Shown one piece after another: positions 11,554-24,003 of a stretch of DNA of 64,000 nt. This DNA is from Phytoseiulus persimilis. Lineage: Eukaryota > Arthropoda > Arachnida > Mesostigmata > Phytoseiidae. The translations under genes and the position numbers were made by a program. Numbering within the stretch: position 1 is the first letter of the stretch; every line of letters begins with the position of its first letter. The stretch is from contig CM075104.1 of NCBI GenBank assembly GCA_037576195.1, positions 22,584,211-22,648,210 on the forward strand. The letters are read 5' to 3'. Under the pieces are notes generated by a model. It worked only from the letters and a program-made list of their open reading frames with translations. It was not told where the DNA came from and did not search any database.

Positions 11554-12599
11554 TCTCCACATGGATTTCTCTCATTGCACTCCAATCTCAACTCGTCTCC
11601 TCACAGATGAGCGTCGGCTGGCCGACGAAAACGCATTCAGGGCGTTTTTTGGGCTACCTCTGTTCATGGTGACGCATTACGCCGAAAAAGGTTCGGGAGC
11701 AACCACAGGAGATCCAGGATAGGCTGATTGCTCCTATGACTTTCTATCTCAAAGGTATGCTGCCCACCTTGGCAACTGTCTCGGAACCTAGCCGTAGACT
11801 GGGGCTAAAATTCTCGGGTTTGCTCTGAGATTTACTGCCTCACACATACGAAATGTATCGACGCGATCGAAGCAAACATTCTTCATCCATTTAGCTAAAG
11901 TTTATTGTAGATGATACCATGGTTTTGCTATTCCAGTCTGGGGCGTCGCCGAAGCTGCTTGAGATCCAGTCTTCCAGGTCGGGTTGCAGCAGGAGGCCTC
12001 AGCGCGAATCGAGGCGCGAAGAAAACTTTGTTTTTCACGCGAGCAGAAAATACACTCCATGGCCGCCCACGCCTCACTGGAACTTTGATTCAATTGGTAA
12101 AGGAAAACCACTCCAAGACCGTCGTACTCAGATCGGGAAAATGTCACTCACGCAAGTCCTCCACTGATGTCGATACCAGCAGATACACCGTAGATTTTGT
12201 TGGAACTTTATTCACAACGCAATTCGACGCATCTATCGTGAGGAAAGTCTTGAAAGGCTAGACGCTCCTGTCTCCTCTGAGACCAAATGTTGCCCCAATC
12301 GTGAACCAGGGGTTCAAAGACTACGAACAGCACAAAGAAAGTGCGCATACAAGCTGTTGCATCATATTGTGGATGAAAATAGCCGCTCTACAAGTTTCCT
12401 ACTCTCTGCAAGATCGGGCTCTCAAAGGATTCCCTCGGTGGGCTGTCGTGGGCTCTCGGTGGCTCATACTGGGAGGTCCTCAACCGTATGGACGCGCGAC
12501 AGGGAGCTGAAAGAGCTCGGCGAGCGGGACGAAGGCATGAGATGGCGGCGAAGACTCACAACACTCGGAGAGACATCAGTCACGGACCTCACAGTTTTT
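11554..12599. other. Intergenic stretch, nothing supported
   Basis: Overlapping open frames near 11,900-12,260 on both strands show no recognisable family. No repeats detected. Confidence 0.35.
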
Positions 12600-12800
12600 C
12601 CCAGGTCGACGAAACGCGGATGGGCCACCCTCGCATCGGGATTGTCTGGCGATAACACCGGTCGTCGGGAACAACGTCTCGATTCGTTCCGTCAAGGCCG
12701 AGTCCAGTTTCCGCGTGGACGTCAGGCTCGTCACGTCAGCCAGGGAGCCTTACGGCTCTTCATACAGTAAGAGACAGAACACGGAGATGCGCCTTGCGCT
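12600..12800 (+). repeat. Dispersed diverged repeat, copy B (left part)
   Basis: Matches the left part of copy A (2,976-3,120), including CACCC-TCGCATC-GG and an aligned block ending AAGGCCGAG against ACGGCCGAG. About 1.2 kb further right, copy C (13,990-14,110) matches the right part of copy A. B and C may therefore be one element split by an insertion. Confidence 0.42.
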
Positions 12801-13040
12801 TCGAAGCAGAGATCAGCAGGAATCGGCTCCGACGATCCGGGTCCGGATTCGGCTGCGCCAGAAGTTTTGAATGCGAATCCGAAACCGACCCTGATTGGGA
12901 TTCGGACTCGATTCCGGATTTGCGCGTGGACTTTTTTGCGGATCCGAGTCTGAAACCGAGTCGAGTCCGGACCCGCCGGGGAATCCATGAATCCGGCTTT
13001 GGTTCCCGATCGTCGAATCCGGGATATCGCCATCTTTGCT
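12800..13040. repeat. Degenerate GATTCGG/CCGAATC-rich low-complexity block
   Basis: Words such as GGATTCGG, CGAATCC, GAATCCG and CCGGATT recur many times within about 240 bases without a fixed period. This looks like a decayed simple repeat, not coding sequence, although frames stay open on both strands because stop triplets are rare in these words. Confidence 0.5.
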
Positions 13041-13989
13041 TCAGAGTGCCTCTAGGAGAAAATCGCTCACGTGCTGTGAGATATTCCGTCTGTTTGCGAC
13101 TGCGTTCTGTGGGTCGAGAGAAACTTAACGTTCGGAATAATTTCCGCGCTGTCGAATAATTTCGATCGCCCCCCGATTAGCCTCGAAGGGGATGCTCTCG
13201 AGCTATTTCCTCTTCTTCGTCAACCGGTGATCCCAGAATGTCAGAACCCATGTGCGCGCCGAATCGCGACTTCCTGAACACAACATTTGAGGACCCATCG
13301 CGTGAAGCCCTCACTCAACGTTAACGGCTGATCTATCCCAGTTCAGTTTCTTCATCACCCCGCTAGTTATGTTGTGATATGGTCGTTTTGCGCAGCTACG
13401 GAAACTCAAAGCAACGAATGTCATGATAAGCTCTCAGGGCTTCATCGCTTGGATTCTATCGAGCTGGACACATATTCCACCATTCACTTTCCCGGAAAAT
13501 AGTCGTTCAGAAGTGCAACCTCGCTCATTGAGGACACTCCGGTCGACTCATTCAGAACACGCAGCTGTCATCCACGTTATTCACGTTTCGTCCTCAAGAT
13601 ACAGAGCGACTGATCTTAACGGCTGTCGACGTTTTCGCCTCGATGAAGGGCGGGAAAACTTACACAATAAAGTTCCTGGCCCGCCGGTCGTTCAGTTTTC
13701 TTGTGCGAGTCCGACAGAACGTGCGGTGAATTGTCCTCGGATATGATCGTATCAACCGGCGGTTTTTCTACGATCTCTAAACGGTGATGTCGACTCATGA
13801 ATCTTGGAATATCCGGATTTCGAGTTCAAGCTCCCCCTCCTTCATTCATCCGTCCCCATCTCGCTAATGGACATGAATGTTCAATACATTGTTGACATAT
13901 GTACATCATCTAGAATGCGAATTGACGCGCGAGCCCACACGGCGGAATCAGGATGAGGGCCCGTCGCGGGCATCGTCGAAGGTTGGTAC
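13041..13989. other. Intergenic stretch, nothing supported
   Basis: Lies between copies B and C of the dispersed repeat. I see no transposon ends here that would explain it as a discrete insertion, and no coding signal. Confidence 0.35.
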
Positions 13990-14110
13990 GCTACTGACCC
14001 TGCGTCGGTCGGCGGCTGACTATGTGGAAATCTCCGCGAAATGGTGATGCCGATGATTGAAGAGCGTGTCTGATTTCCAGCACAGCGAGCAATTATAGCA
14101 ATATTTCGAT
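13990..14110 (+). repeat. Dispersed diverged repeat, copy C (right part)
   Basis: Shares CGGCGGCT, CCGCGAAA/TCGCGAAA and GCCGATGAT in the same order and spacing as 3,275-3,345 of copy A. About 10 mismatches were seen in the 41 bases compared by hand. Confidence 0.42.
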
Positions 14111-14149
14111 TCATTATTCCGGTGTAGTGGAATTCCAAATATCGACACA

Positions 14150-14997
14150 GGGCTGAATCGTGGCAGTCTAGGGGGGGTTGTGGGGAGAAGCGCCCGATTC
14201 ATCGAATCGAAGTTGCTGTGATCCGCACCGCTGTGGGGTTGTTTTCTGGGAGCGTGAAAATCAGCATCCTCCCCGTATCGTCGACACGCGCTGAAGTGCC
14301 TAACTACAACTCACTGAGCCTCAGCCTAGTGTGATTGACACGACACTTTTGCCGAATGATTTCAGAAGGAACACTTCGATCTCGTTTATACTTCCCACAT
14401 AGGGAGGGAGGTCGTGAGGATTTAACTTGAGGCAGTTCCCGGAGAGGCTTTCGTTGGGAACCGCCATCTTGATACACAAAGTCGGAGAAGCAATCGGCTG
14501 ATCCTGGATTTGATAACGTCAATAGATGGCCCGCGATGAGAGCTTCCTCGTAAGAGCTCGGTCCACTTCCCCCAACGGCGAGACGATGGCTGTGAGAAAT
14601 ACGACAGTGCGAAACAGGAGACTACGACAATGTTTTTTTCTGACTCTCTTCAAAGCGCATCGATGGCGATCTCCATGCACCGAACAATCCACTCGCGAGC
14701 CCCTTCTCTCCAGAAAAACATGCAGAAACCACCAATGCGATACTTCGAGATTCCGGTTATCGAGCTCACGGGGTACATTCTGCGGTTAGATGAGAAGAAC
14801 GCAACTCTCTCCTCATGAGCAGTCCCAACACCCCATAAAAGTCGTTCCATGCTCCGTTTCGCTTACAGACTCGTCTGCACTCTACTCCGACCCGGTGTGC
14901 TGTTTTCAGTGTCTACGCTCAGAATCCAACAGTTCGGATATCTCGTTCCGCGTGTTTTGTGAATCATCGGTATCCAACTTCCCGCGAACGACGTAAC
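14150..14997. other. Upstream region of the 15-kb membrane protein
   Basis: No confident exon. The 300 bases before the ATG at 14,998 may hold the 5' leader or promoter, but I see no TATA box or initiator that I would call. Confidence 0.3.
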
Positions 14998-15345
14998 ATG
15001 GAAATCAACCCCACCGGAATCCCGCAGGAGGATAGCGTGGCCCAGAATAGACTCAGAAATAAGAGTTGTATTCTCGTGTGCCTCTTCGTGATCTGGGTTG
15101 TTGCCATGTACTGCTGCGTCCACTGGGCAACAGGCGATACCAAAGACTTTGTGGTCTGCGTGTGTACAGCGACAACTCTAACAGGTGGCGCCGCTGCCCT
15201 GGTTCTGATATATTATCATTATCTACCATGGCTCGAGGAGCCCGAGGACAATCTCGAAACGCCAGATGAGCCTCTCAACGACGTGATGACTGATTTCAAC
15301 TCACAGCTGAGAAGCCGATTCAGGAATACAGATATCTATATGTGA
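14998..15345 (+). CDS. Small two-pass membrane protein, unknown function
   Basis: The ATG at 14,998 has A at -3 and G at +4, a strong start context, and opens a frame of 115 residues. A polar N-terminus of about 22 residues is followed by a hydrophobic segment at about 24-44 (ILVCLFVIWVVAMYCCVHW), a short acidic/polar turn (ATGDTKD), and a second hydrophobic segment at about 51-72 (FVVCVCTATTLTGGAAALVL). The acidic C-tail has EEPEDNLETPDEP and ends NTDIYM. Both segments are cysteine-rich. This predicts two membrane passes with both ends on the same side. A poly(A) signal 78 bases after the stop supports a real transcript end. It may be a single-exon gene or a last exon. No family recognised. 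Confidence 0.55.
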   Translation: MEINPTGIPQEDSVAQNRLRNKSCILVCLFVIWVVAMYCCVHWATGDTKDFVVCVCTATTLTGGAAALVLIYYHYLPWLEEPEDNLETPDEPLNDVMTDFNSQLRSRFRNTDIYM

Positions 15346-15422
15346 GGAAGAGCTCAAACGGAAGCCGAACAGAGAGAATCCCTCGGAAGAGGAGAATTAG
15401 CGTGCAGGAATTAGAGTTTGTC

Positions 15423-15428
15423 AATAAA
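15423..15428 (+). terminator. AATAAA poly(A) signal
   Basis: A canonical AATAAA 78 bases beyond the stop codon of the two-pass membrane protein gene. It fits the usual distance for a short 3' UTR. Confidence 0.5.
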
Positions 15429-15429
15429 T

Positions 15430-16700
15430 GCTTGAAAAGGGCCGCTCCAAAACAACTTAATTGTTTTCATTGTATCATTGAGCCGCCGTGGAATCATGTT
15501 CACCGGTTATGTAGCTCCGCCCATGGAACGTCCTCTCAACAGCCGTCGAATACTCCGCGTAGCCTCTGAAGACTCTCGTGTGGATTGTGACTTCCGACTT
15601 GGAGTCGCCATCAAAGATCTCCCTGGTTTCTGAAATGTGGACGCGGACAGAATAAATTGTGGTAGCAAGTTTTCTCACGACATGGAACGACTGCGGAAAA
15701 CGAAATGTTCGTAAATTTCGGGGTATACACAGTGGAGTTCGGAAGTTCTTATCGGCTCAGAGGTCTTGCGAAATCTTGCGTGAATCTTGACTCACAGAGC
15801 TGACCAACATTACACCATCCGCTGGTGAGACAGCGGATGCGAGCGACGGCGGTCTGCGGCGATTCTCAACCAAATGATGTGATCGGGCTCTCGCAGAGCT
15901 CTTCCAGTTCAGCGTGTCGAGGAAACGATAAGCTCTTCACAAAGCAGATCACATCGATATGGAACTGTGACCCTGTGTGTCGCCTCATCCTCTTTGGATC
16001 AGCTTGACCATTGATTGGATTCATTTAGTGACATCTTACGAGGTGCGAGCATTGTGGAAGGAATACCTACTTCGCTCGTGCGTTCGGTTTCGAACCCCAC
16101 GAATACTGTAGAAAATCGAACCAACTCCTCGTTATCATTTATTAGTCCTGGTAGCGATCACGGAATAATCATAGCAAGATGAATCGTCATGGCTTACTCA
16201 AGGTCCTCACTCCCACACATGTGTTTTTATTCCGAATCGGTGAGTTTGGACGAAAATGGACAATACCGACCGCTGGAGACGTGATTCATGGTGTCCCTCC
16301 TGGAACCCTCCTGGAGATTCACCCCCTCCCAATGATTCGACAACACAGAACTTGAGCGTAAGCCACCTTGATCTGCATTGCTCCATTCCAGGTGAATTCA
16401 GCGGCAAATGGCGGACATTTTTCTCAGACTTCGATTGGTCCAAGCTTTCGGAAATCCGTGTGGATGCGGCCGAACGAAAGCACCCGGAAGAAGTGCCGCT
16501 CACGGGTGTGCGCTCGTTGCGGTTATACTCATAGAGAACAAGCACCGTTTGCTTTCTTTTCGCGATGTTCGGAGCGAACGATGAAACTCGATCTCTCAAT
16601 TCCACGAAATTTGAGAAGTGAGCTCAACGGAGCGTGTATTCGGAGAGTCAGCGGCAGCAATTTGTAACTAAACGATGCAAGCGCTTCAGGAACCTTAGCG
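15430..16700. other. Intergenic stretch, nothing supported
   Basis: Only short open frames. No repeat or domain recognised. Confidence 0.35.
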
Positions 16701-16749
16701 ACAACGCTAGGCGTTAGCATGGGAAATATAATTTTATTTCGTTTCGAGC

Positions 16750-17007
16750 CACCATGGCGCTGCTCTCCACTGGGGCATCTTTCCAAAGGTTCAGTTGGGA
16801 TGACATACCGGTCCACAGGGACCGTTTCGCCCCGCAGAGGGGACCTGATACTATTTGTCAGGGCCTGATTGAGAAGTTTCGCGAATCGGGCGAGGTCCTC
16901 CTCGAGCCGTGTGAGCTGCGTCATTTGGTCCTCGATAGGCTCCATGGAGACGTTCTCGACTCGAGTTCTCCACCTGACACGTTGCGAAGATCTGTTTTGG
17001 GTGTTTT
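16750..17007 (-). CDS. Possible coding exon, product unknown
   Basis: On the minus strand, an acceptor-like GTGTCAG before about 17,000 opens a frame containing ENVSMEPIEDQMTQLTRLEE and then DLARFAKLLNQALTNSIRS, a heptad-like helical stretch followed by polar sequence. It stays open past 16,750. The plus strand is also open over most of this region (a 150-residue frame at 16,869-17,321), so the strand is not certain. No family recognised. The downstream donor is not resolved. Confidence 0.28.
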
Positions 17008-17009
17008 CC

Positions 17010-20000
17010 CGTCTTTTCGAAACAAGGGAAGATCACACCGGCGAATACCGTGATGCGATACATCTCCAAGCATGGCTGAGGCTTCTCGGGCGTGAAAGCC
17101 CGCATTATACAAATTGTGATCCGAGCGATCGACGTCAGAACGTTGGTGACGTGACTCTCAAGATTAAAACTTTCCGTGATGTGCATCCCAGATCCTTGAT
17201 CTCGGAGCGTGCCTCGAGATTCACGCCATCCAAGTGTTCCGATGAAACGGGGTCTTGTGTCGACTCCGCTCTTGGGAACGAAGTCGCAAGGACAAAACTT
17301 CGACTCGGGCAATCGTGCTGATTGCGTACAATCGACAATCAATAGTTATCGGACTAGGGTCTTGCTTTCACGGCCTCGAAAAGGCAGAACGCGCTGTTTT
17401 CACAAACTGTATTTCGCAATGATGATGTCTACCATCCATGGTTCGTGAGTGAGTAGCGAGTCGAGGGTCGACCCGTCTCAGAGATCGGATATATGTATGA
17501 TCCTCTGCTCAGGCAAATTATGAATTCACTGTCTTCAACTATGGTTTCATCGATCTGCTGCCAAAGACCAGTGACCACATTGGACATGGCTCTAGCAAGC
17601 AGACCGGTTCCGCAGCGACTCGATGATTTGCTTCTGACTGCTTCCATTCAACGATGTTTGGTCGTCTCATTGGAACGTGAGTTACCGGAGAGGGACTAAC
17701 CAAACCCACGAAGCGCTCCGGAGAAACGAAAAAATTCCGGACGGCTGCGACCAAGGCTGTGGCTTTCAGGTGCATCTCTTGAATCATCGGTGAAGTCCTC
17801 CCTCAGCTCGATATCAAATCCCTCGTTCCTCCCTGAGAAGCTGGCAGCTCTGGGATTCTACGAGCTGATCATCACTCTCGCCTGGAACTTCAGGCTCTTA
17901 CATCACTCACTGTTCACCAGTCAACGGATAAACGGGTGGTTGGATGGATGGATCGATGAATGATTACCTATTGCGGAGGGACGCAACTCCCCGAAGCCAG
18001 CTGTTAGGGTCGGGTTCTCCTAAAAGAGCTGGTCCAGAGAGATCCGGCTGACAGGCTCCGCAGCGCATCATGACTGCGTAGTCGGAATCGGCAACTCCGA
18101 ATGTCTTGTCAGATGATCTCGTCAGAATCGGATGTTCTCGAAGCTCCAATAAACCAGAACCCGATCCTGCACATCGGGATTCCTCGTTATCCCCCACAAA
18201 CCTGGTCTCCGAGATCCTCCTGCCAAGAATGCCATGCATGGACTTTAGGCCTGCATAACATCGGAGATCAGAGAGACTTGGGTAACGCTGTCCGGTCTCC
18301 AAATCGTTGCCCCCAACCCCAACGGAATGTGCATATCTTGCTCCAAGAGCTACCCGAGTGACTGGGAGGGCCACTTCGATCCCAATACTTCATCCTCGCT
18401 TCGTTTCTAGATATCGGGTAACCGGTAACCAACCGTATCCGAGTCATCTGTCCCGTTTCTGCGGCTTCCACGGCCAAAGATTCTCGGCTGCTTTTGCCCT
18501 CGTTGGCCTCATGGTAACCAGAGTAACGTTTCATTGTAGACCTCGGCTTCGTTGATTTCTGCAGTCGCACCTCCGAAAGGACGTGCCGGGAGGACCCTCG
18601 AACGGATTCGGGATCGTAGACGACGCTCGAAACCAGAGCTTCCGGAAATATGGTTTTATACCGTGCGGAGAGCCCCAAAAGAAGCTGCGAGCAACGGTTG
18701 TGCGCCGCCAGATCTCGTGAGTTTCCGGCTTGATAAAAATTGCGATCTCGAGAAACTCCTTGGCGAATCGGAGCTCAGATGTGCAGAAAAATATTAAGGA
18801 AAGTTTCGCTCCAACACCCAGCTAATCTCACTAGAAAGCGGGTTGAGTTTTCCCGAAAAAAGGGTGGTGGAACGGAAGTGTTCATCAGCTAACCATGAAC
18901 TAGAACTTCACAGGGTTTCGACCGTCATCAAGAGAGGCAGAGCGGAACGATGCCCCCCTCCCCTCCCACGCCGGGGGACGTTAAGGCTGACAAGAGGAAC
19001 TTGGATAAACGCTCACTTCAAGGTGGTGCCACACACCGTGCTCGCGTTTGATGGCCAACCATCGTTCTTGGTCAGGTCGTGTTCGCCTGTGACAACACGA
19101 AGTCTCACGAGTCAACGAAAACATCGAACAAATACAGTGAAGACGATGAACTCAGCTCATCGTTTCGGGGTGAAGGAATGGGGACCACTCGCATTCGCTA
19201 CACAGCCCGGTGTCGGTTGGACTGGGAATTTTCCTAACTAAAGTCGGCTCAGATGCACGGTTCTCGATATTGGCACGGCTCGTCCTGGCGTCACTCTTCC
19301 GGCCCTATGGACGCTTACCTACCGAGGGAATCGTCTCTTGTTGGATTTGCTGCGCCTGAAAATCTGAATCCGGGGCGGATCCGAATGGCGGATCGCCCCT
19401 CTCGAATTCCAAAGGCTGATCCGCTTCTCGAACCTCATTCGTATTATCTCTGCACTCTGCGGACTCTCCCCACGGAACGGATCGAGCACTCAACCCTCGT
19501 AAAGAGCGCGCCCCTCCTCGGAAAGCGCTCGACCCGACGAGACCATGAAACCTCGAAACCTTTCTGAGTAACTCCAGAAGCTCGATCTGCGTTCCCGCAG
19601 TGGGACTCCGAGACCGAGATGAGTTTAATCGGACCTCACAGAACTTATTTATTGATGCCTCCTTTTCAGATCAGAGGAGTGAGCCCAATATCGATTAATG
19701 CTGTCCGAGGGAAGAATTAACTGGGATCCATTGAAGAATGATCAGCTGTGGCGGCGACGAGCGGCTGATTTGTGACTACCATCATTCCTCAAGAGTCGCA
19801 CTGATCGAGCCCGAGCATTCTCCCGCTGAGACGAGTTCCATCATCGCAATGTCGACCCTTCCGAGCTCAATCTTAGACGAACAGTGCGTAGAAACATAGG
19901 AAACTCCGCCCCAGCTCACCCACTGTTTTCGCACCTGCGATGTTTTTTTTCTCATCAAGAACGAGGAGTCTCGGCGTCCCCTGCCCCAGCCGTCTCCCGG

Positions 20001-20555
20001 AAGGCTCGGCAGTCCTTTCAAAGCCTGGGGCTTGGATTCAAGGTGTCTTCGAGTCGGAAGCTTCACTGGAATCAATTCGCAGTGTTAAAGGATCTGATCT
20101 GCATATTCTCTATCGCCGAATTCTCGCTCTTGCTCAGACACGGCAGTCCCCCAAACTCGATCAATTTTAGTTGTTCGAATCGAACGAACTCAGCCGGTTC
20201 GGGAAATGAAATAGAGGAAGACGCAAGTTACGCGCGAATTGCTCCAAGTGGAGAGAGCTATGAGTGTAACCTGATTTTTGTGAGCTTTATTCCACGGGAA
20301 GTCGTTTGCGTTGTTGTAATCTTGATATCATAACCGACGTCGTCTCGAAGCAACAAAGATATTGTTCTACTAGCCCCGTGAATTTGACTTCAACTAACTC
20401 AGATTGTCGAACAGATCAGCCGAGGATGACAACTGTTACTCCTCGGCACCGGTTTCTCCTCGGAGAGTACCAAGGAAACCAATCGGTTCCTGAAGCCCGG
20501 ATTCAAGCACCGTCAACCGGCACCGGAGGACGCGTGGCTTGCGTGATCCATTGGA
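17010..20555. other. Intergenic stretch, nothing supported
   Basis: Many open frames of 80-150 residues on both strands, none with a domain I can name. None has paired splice sites and phase that I could confirm. Confidence 0.35.
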
Positions 20556-21209
20556 TCAACCTGCTCGCCTCAGATATTTGATGCCAGAACCTTCAACGTC
20601 TTCACGTCCCGCTTCGAACCACGCCCCTATTAGCGTTTGAAAACGGTTTCCTCCACAGCAACAGTAAACAGAATCATCCGGGACACTCTTCGGGTTTCCC
20701 AACAGGCATCCGAAAGGGATCTCACTGGAACTTTCACTGTGACTCAGCCCCCAATGCTGGCGAAGCTCACCACTGAAGTTGAGCGGAAACGAACATCCGG
20801 CCGCTGCCATTTCTAGAGGGGTAAGCTTTCTTTCGTTCGGACGGCCCAGCCTCGGGTGAAATATGGCTCCAAGGACTGTTTGACCCGTCAGCGAGTCCCG
20901 TTCACCATACCTCTCCCATATTCCCATCTCGACGAGCTCGAGTCTGTTGCCGCGTGGCTCGTGCTCGGCGCGGAAAAGCATCAGTTTGTGTCCCGAGTTC
21001 GGCCGATGCAGGCCCCGAACCCATCGTCCTAATGCAAAATTCTTCCCTCGTGCTCGTTGAGACGCTCCTCGTGGAAGCTCCTCGGAGGAAAGCTCGGGAT
21101 ATACCAGTAGCTGCGTGCAGGTTCTGCAGCAAAGGACGGATGTTTTCGATTTCGAGTGGAGGTCGGATTCCCGAAAAGTCCCCAGGCCTGTTGGAGCGTA
21201 ACCCGCCAT
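20556..21209 (-). CDS. Unassigned 217-residue open frame
   Basis: The longest uninterrupted frame in the first half of the window. It starts at an ATG at 21,209-21,207 and contains HEPRGNRLELVEMGIWERYG, DSLTGQTVLGAIFHPRLGRP and LEMAAAGCSFPLNFSGELRQ. The composition is protein-like, with tryptophans, cysteines and few low-complexity runs. I recognise no family. A frame this long is near the chance limit for a 64-kb six-frame search at this base composition, so it may be spurious. It could also be an exon, a captured viral gene or a transposon gene. Confidence 0.28.
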   Translation of the reverse strand: MAGYAPTGLGTFRESDLHSKSKTSVLCCRTCTQLLVYPELSSEELPRGASQRARGKNFALGRWVRGLHRPNSGHKLMLFRAEHEPRGNRLELVEMGIWERYGERDSLTGQTVLGAIFHPRLGRPNERKLTPLEMAAAGCSFPLNFSGELRQHWGLSHSESSSEIPFGCLLGNPKSVPDDSVYCCCGGNRFQTLIGAWFEAGREDVEGSGIKYLRRAG

Positions 21210-22590
21210 CGGGTGGCATCAGCTGGAAGGACCGATACAGAATCCAGAGCCTATTGTCATGATGGTTCTTCGCTCATGAACCGTAATTTCCTAGAAATTT
21301 CGAGCCGAAGCCTCCCTTTCCCGAGCTTTCCTCAGACCCTCGCGGCTCGGAAACCTGACCCAGCTGAGGGTTCCGCGGAAGGGCTCCGGGTATGTTACGC
21401 ATCTTCTCGTCCAGGATATATAGGAAGTATTGGAGGGTTGTAGACGAAGAAACGGATCGTCTCCAGCTCCGAAGGGAACGATCTCGATCGATTTGAGACG
21501 TCTTGATGTATGCAGACATCTGGTTAGCAGATGAGGTTCATCGCAGTTGAGCCTCGTCTCCATGTCTTGGTGGTCCGAATGGCTCCTCCCTGGGAAGGGA
21601 CGCTCCTCGCTCAGACCGAAAAATCGTGGAATCTGAATGGGTTTCGAAATCCTGAATCATACTCGTGTCGTTTCCGCCGTCGAAGCCGCGGGGAGCAGAC
21701 TAACAAACCTGTACGCTGGATGGGGGGAAGCACCGCTCAACCGGAGATCCGAAAACCCGGTATCCATGTATAGTACAACTTCTATTATTTCAACTGGTTG
21801 ATGCGAAAAAAAGTTGAAATAATGGGGAGATGACGAAATCACCCACATTCTTGGACTCCGCATTCGATTCGGGAATGAGAGTCTGAGTTCGGACGCTAAT
21901 CGCTCCAGAATGATACGAGATACATTGACGATGGACGATTCTGAACGATGGATTCATCTTCCACATAAAAATGCGCTTCCGGTCGACATCATTCGGCCTG
22001 TTTCGCAGAGTTGGAATAATCGAGGTTGAAATGTGAAAGGTTGAAACAATCGAAGTTGTTCTGTACTTCAATCTCGGTTTCCCGAGTCAATGTTCAATAC
22101 CCCTCCTCTGGTGCGGAGTGAACACGTACATCCATGTGGCCGCGGTGTCGCCGAGCGAACGTTCCGAATCGAGTGTCCATCCTGGTTTTCGTGAATACGG
22201 AACTCGACCGACAGCGGGCGAGAATAGCGTGCACTGTCCGGCAAAATATCTGAACGTTGGACGAGGACAACTCCCGAACCAGTGAGCCCCGAATACTTTG
22301 GTGAGGCGTTCGCAGGTGCATGTCGCAGAGACCGGGGATGGGGGAAGCTCGAACGGGAGATTCCCGTTTCCTGGAAATTGAAACGCGCATCGATGCTGTC
22401 GAGGTCGCCAGTTAAGCAGGTTCCAGGAGCCGCCGATCCTCTCAGTGAGGTCCTCATCGGCTCCGAGAAAAGGCGGTGTGATGCGTGCCAGTTATTGAAT
22501 CGAATGGTTGCCTCTGAAGTTGTGGAGTGCATGGCTTGTGGAGCTGTCTCCTGAGCAGGATCGGTCAGGTTTCGCAGAGACTCCTGGGAC
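21210..22590. other. Intergenic stretch, nothing supported
   Basis: A 187-residue minus-strand frame (22,631-22,068) is opposed by plus-strand frames and has no domain that I recognise. Confidence 0.35.
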
Positions 22591-22591
22591 C

Positions 22592-22639
22592 AGCAGGACA
22601 CCCTCACGTCAATCAAGCAGGACACCCTCACGTCAAAAA
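22592..22639 (+). repeat. Two-copy 24-bp tandem repeat
   Basis: The 24-base unit, which includes AGCAGGACACCCTCACGTCA, is repeated head to tail, with differences only at its 3' end. Confidence 0.8.
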
Positions 22640-24003
22640 GTACTGTCGTATGGGGATAACGTCTGTGTTCGGCACGAGAAACAGCAGATGAAACGACAGT
22701 TGTCGCCTCGATAGAACTCCCGTGCCATTTTCGCTTCCATCTTGCCGTCTTTTAAAATCGAAGGTTGATTAACGACGGAATGCTCTAAATGGTAGTGCGG
22801 TTGACAGAGTTTTTCGCAATCGCGTATTTATATTTTAATCCAGCTCACCCTCGCTGGCGACGCAGAGAGGATAACTGTCTCCTCCTTCTGAGCTTTGTCG
22901 GAATTCTGACGACAGACACCGATCTTGAATGCACCATCGGAGATTCAGTCGCAAACCATAGAAAGTTATCGTGAGCGATGGGTCTACGATTCGCCGCCAA
23001 GCACAAGTTTGGAACGCTGGTCCCCACGGCGCCATCCCCGCGATTCTGCGGAGGTTGTTTTGCTGCCGATGATGTTGGGCTCATCAGCGACGATCTCGGT
23101 GTTTTCGACCACTCCGAAATAGAGCGCAAACGTACACTGCTCTCTCCTTTAACTCTATTAAGGGTTGAAGTTACAACTTGTAACTATGCGCTCGGCGACC
23201 TGCATCACTGTGGCGCCGTGAGTCTACATCACGACGGCTATTCAGGAGTTTGCCTCAATGGTAACGGCTTCGAATCGATATCGAAGAACGATTCGATGTA
23301 TGTCCAACTTGTGAACGGTACCTTGTCTTCTGAGGAGCTGGAAACCGAGCAGCGTTCTCCATCTGCCGCACTGGTGCCCTGGGTGCTTGAAGCTCTCTAT
23401 CGGACGCACCGTTTTCCGATTCGGTCCGATCGTCTCTCCCTACTTCAAGGAATCGTAGGCGCGCCATCGGATATCGCTCCTTTCGCCGCCTGGACTTGCC
23501 CGGAGGACGTGTTCGGGCCTCCTCGGCGTTGCCAGGTTCGACGTAATCCATGAGAATTACGTCATTGACATCGACGGTGCACCCGTTTCAGCGAGTGCGT
23601 TTCCGTCATAATTCCATCAGTCGCTCATGGATGGCCGTCGAGCTAAGAAGATCCTCATCAGCATGAGTGCCAGATTTTGTGAGTCAGCAGCCAGTGACCA
23701 AATCGCGGCAGCCTGGTTCATGTTTTCCGGGCTTCCCGTGATGATTCTTGACTCGCGGGCTGATGTAAAGTACACCAAGAGTGCTGAAGTGACTTGGTCT
23801 TTGGAACGGCGCCCAAGCATCGCAGAACAACCCGGGGGGAACACGAGCAGAGCTCGAGCGTGTGTATCGGAAGTAAGGATCTAGGTACACTTGGGAAACT
23901 CACAAACATCGGGCTGCGCGGTCTTCCAAGAAAAATCGATAGCGAGTTTCCGGCTGCGCGTGGAGCTTAGATCGTCCTATAGCATTCTAGACCGCACTCC
24001 AAC
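22640..24003. other. Intergenic stretch, nothing supported
   Basis: A 191-residue plus-strand frame at 22,978-23,553 has no recognisable domain. The right end may contain the undetected 5' part of the pogo-like remnant that follows. Confidence 0.35.

Noticed and set aside
16869..17321. 150-residue plus frame opposite the minus-strand exon candidate
   Set aside because: Both strands are open; the minus-strand stretch has the more protein-like helix, and neither has a known domain.
22978..23553. 191-residue open frame (plus)
   Set aside because: Length is within the range expected by chance for this window, with no domain and no splice support.
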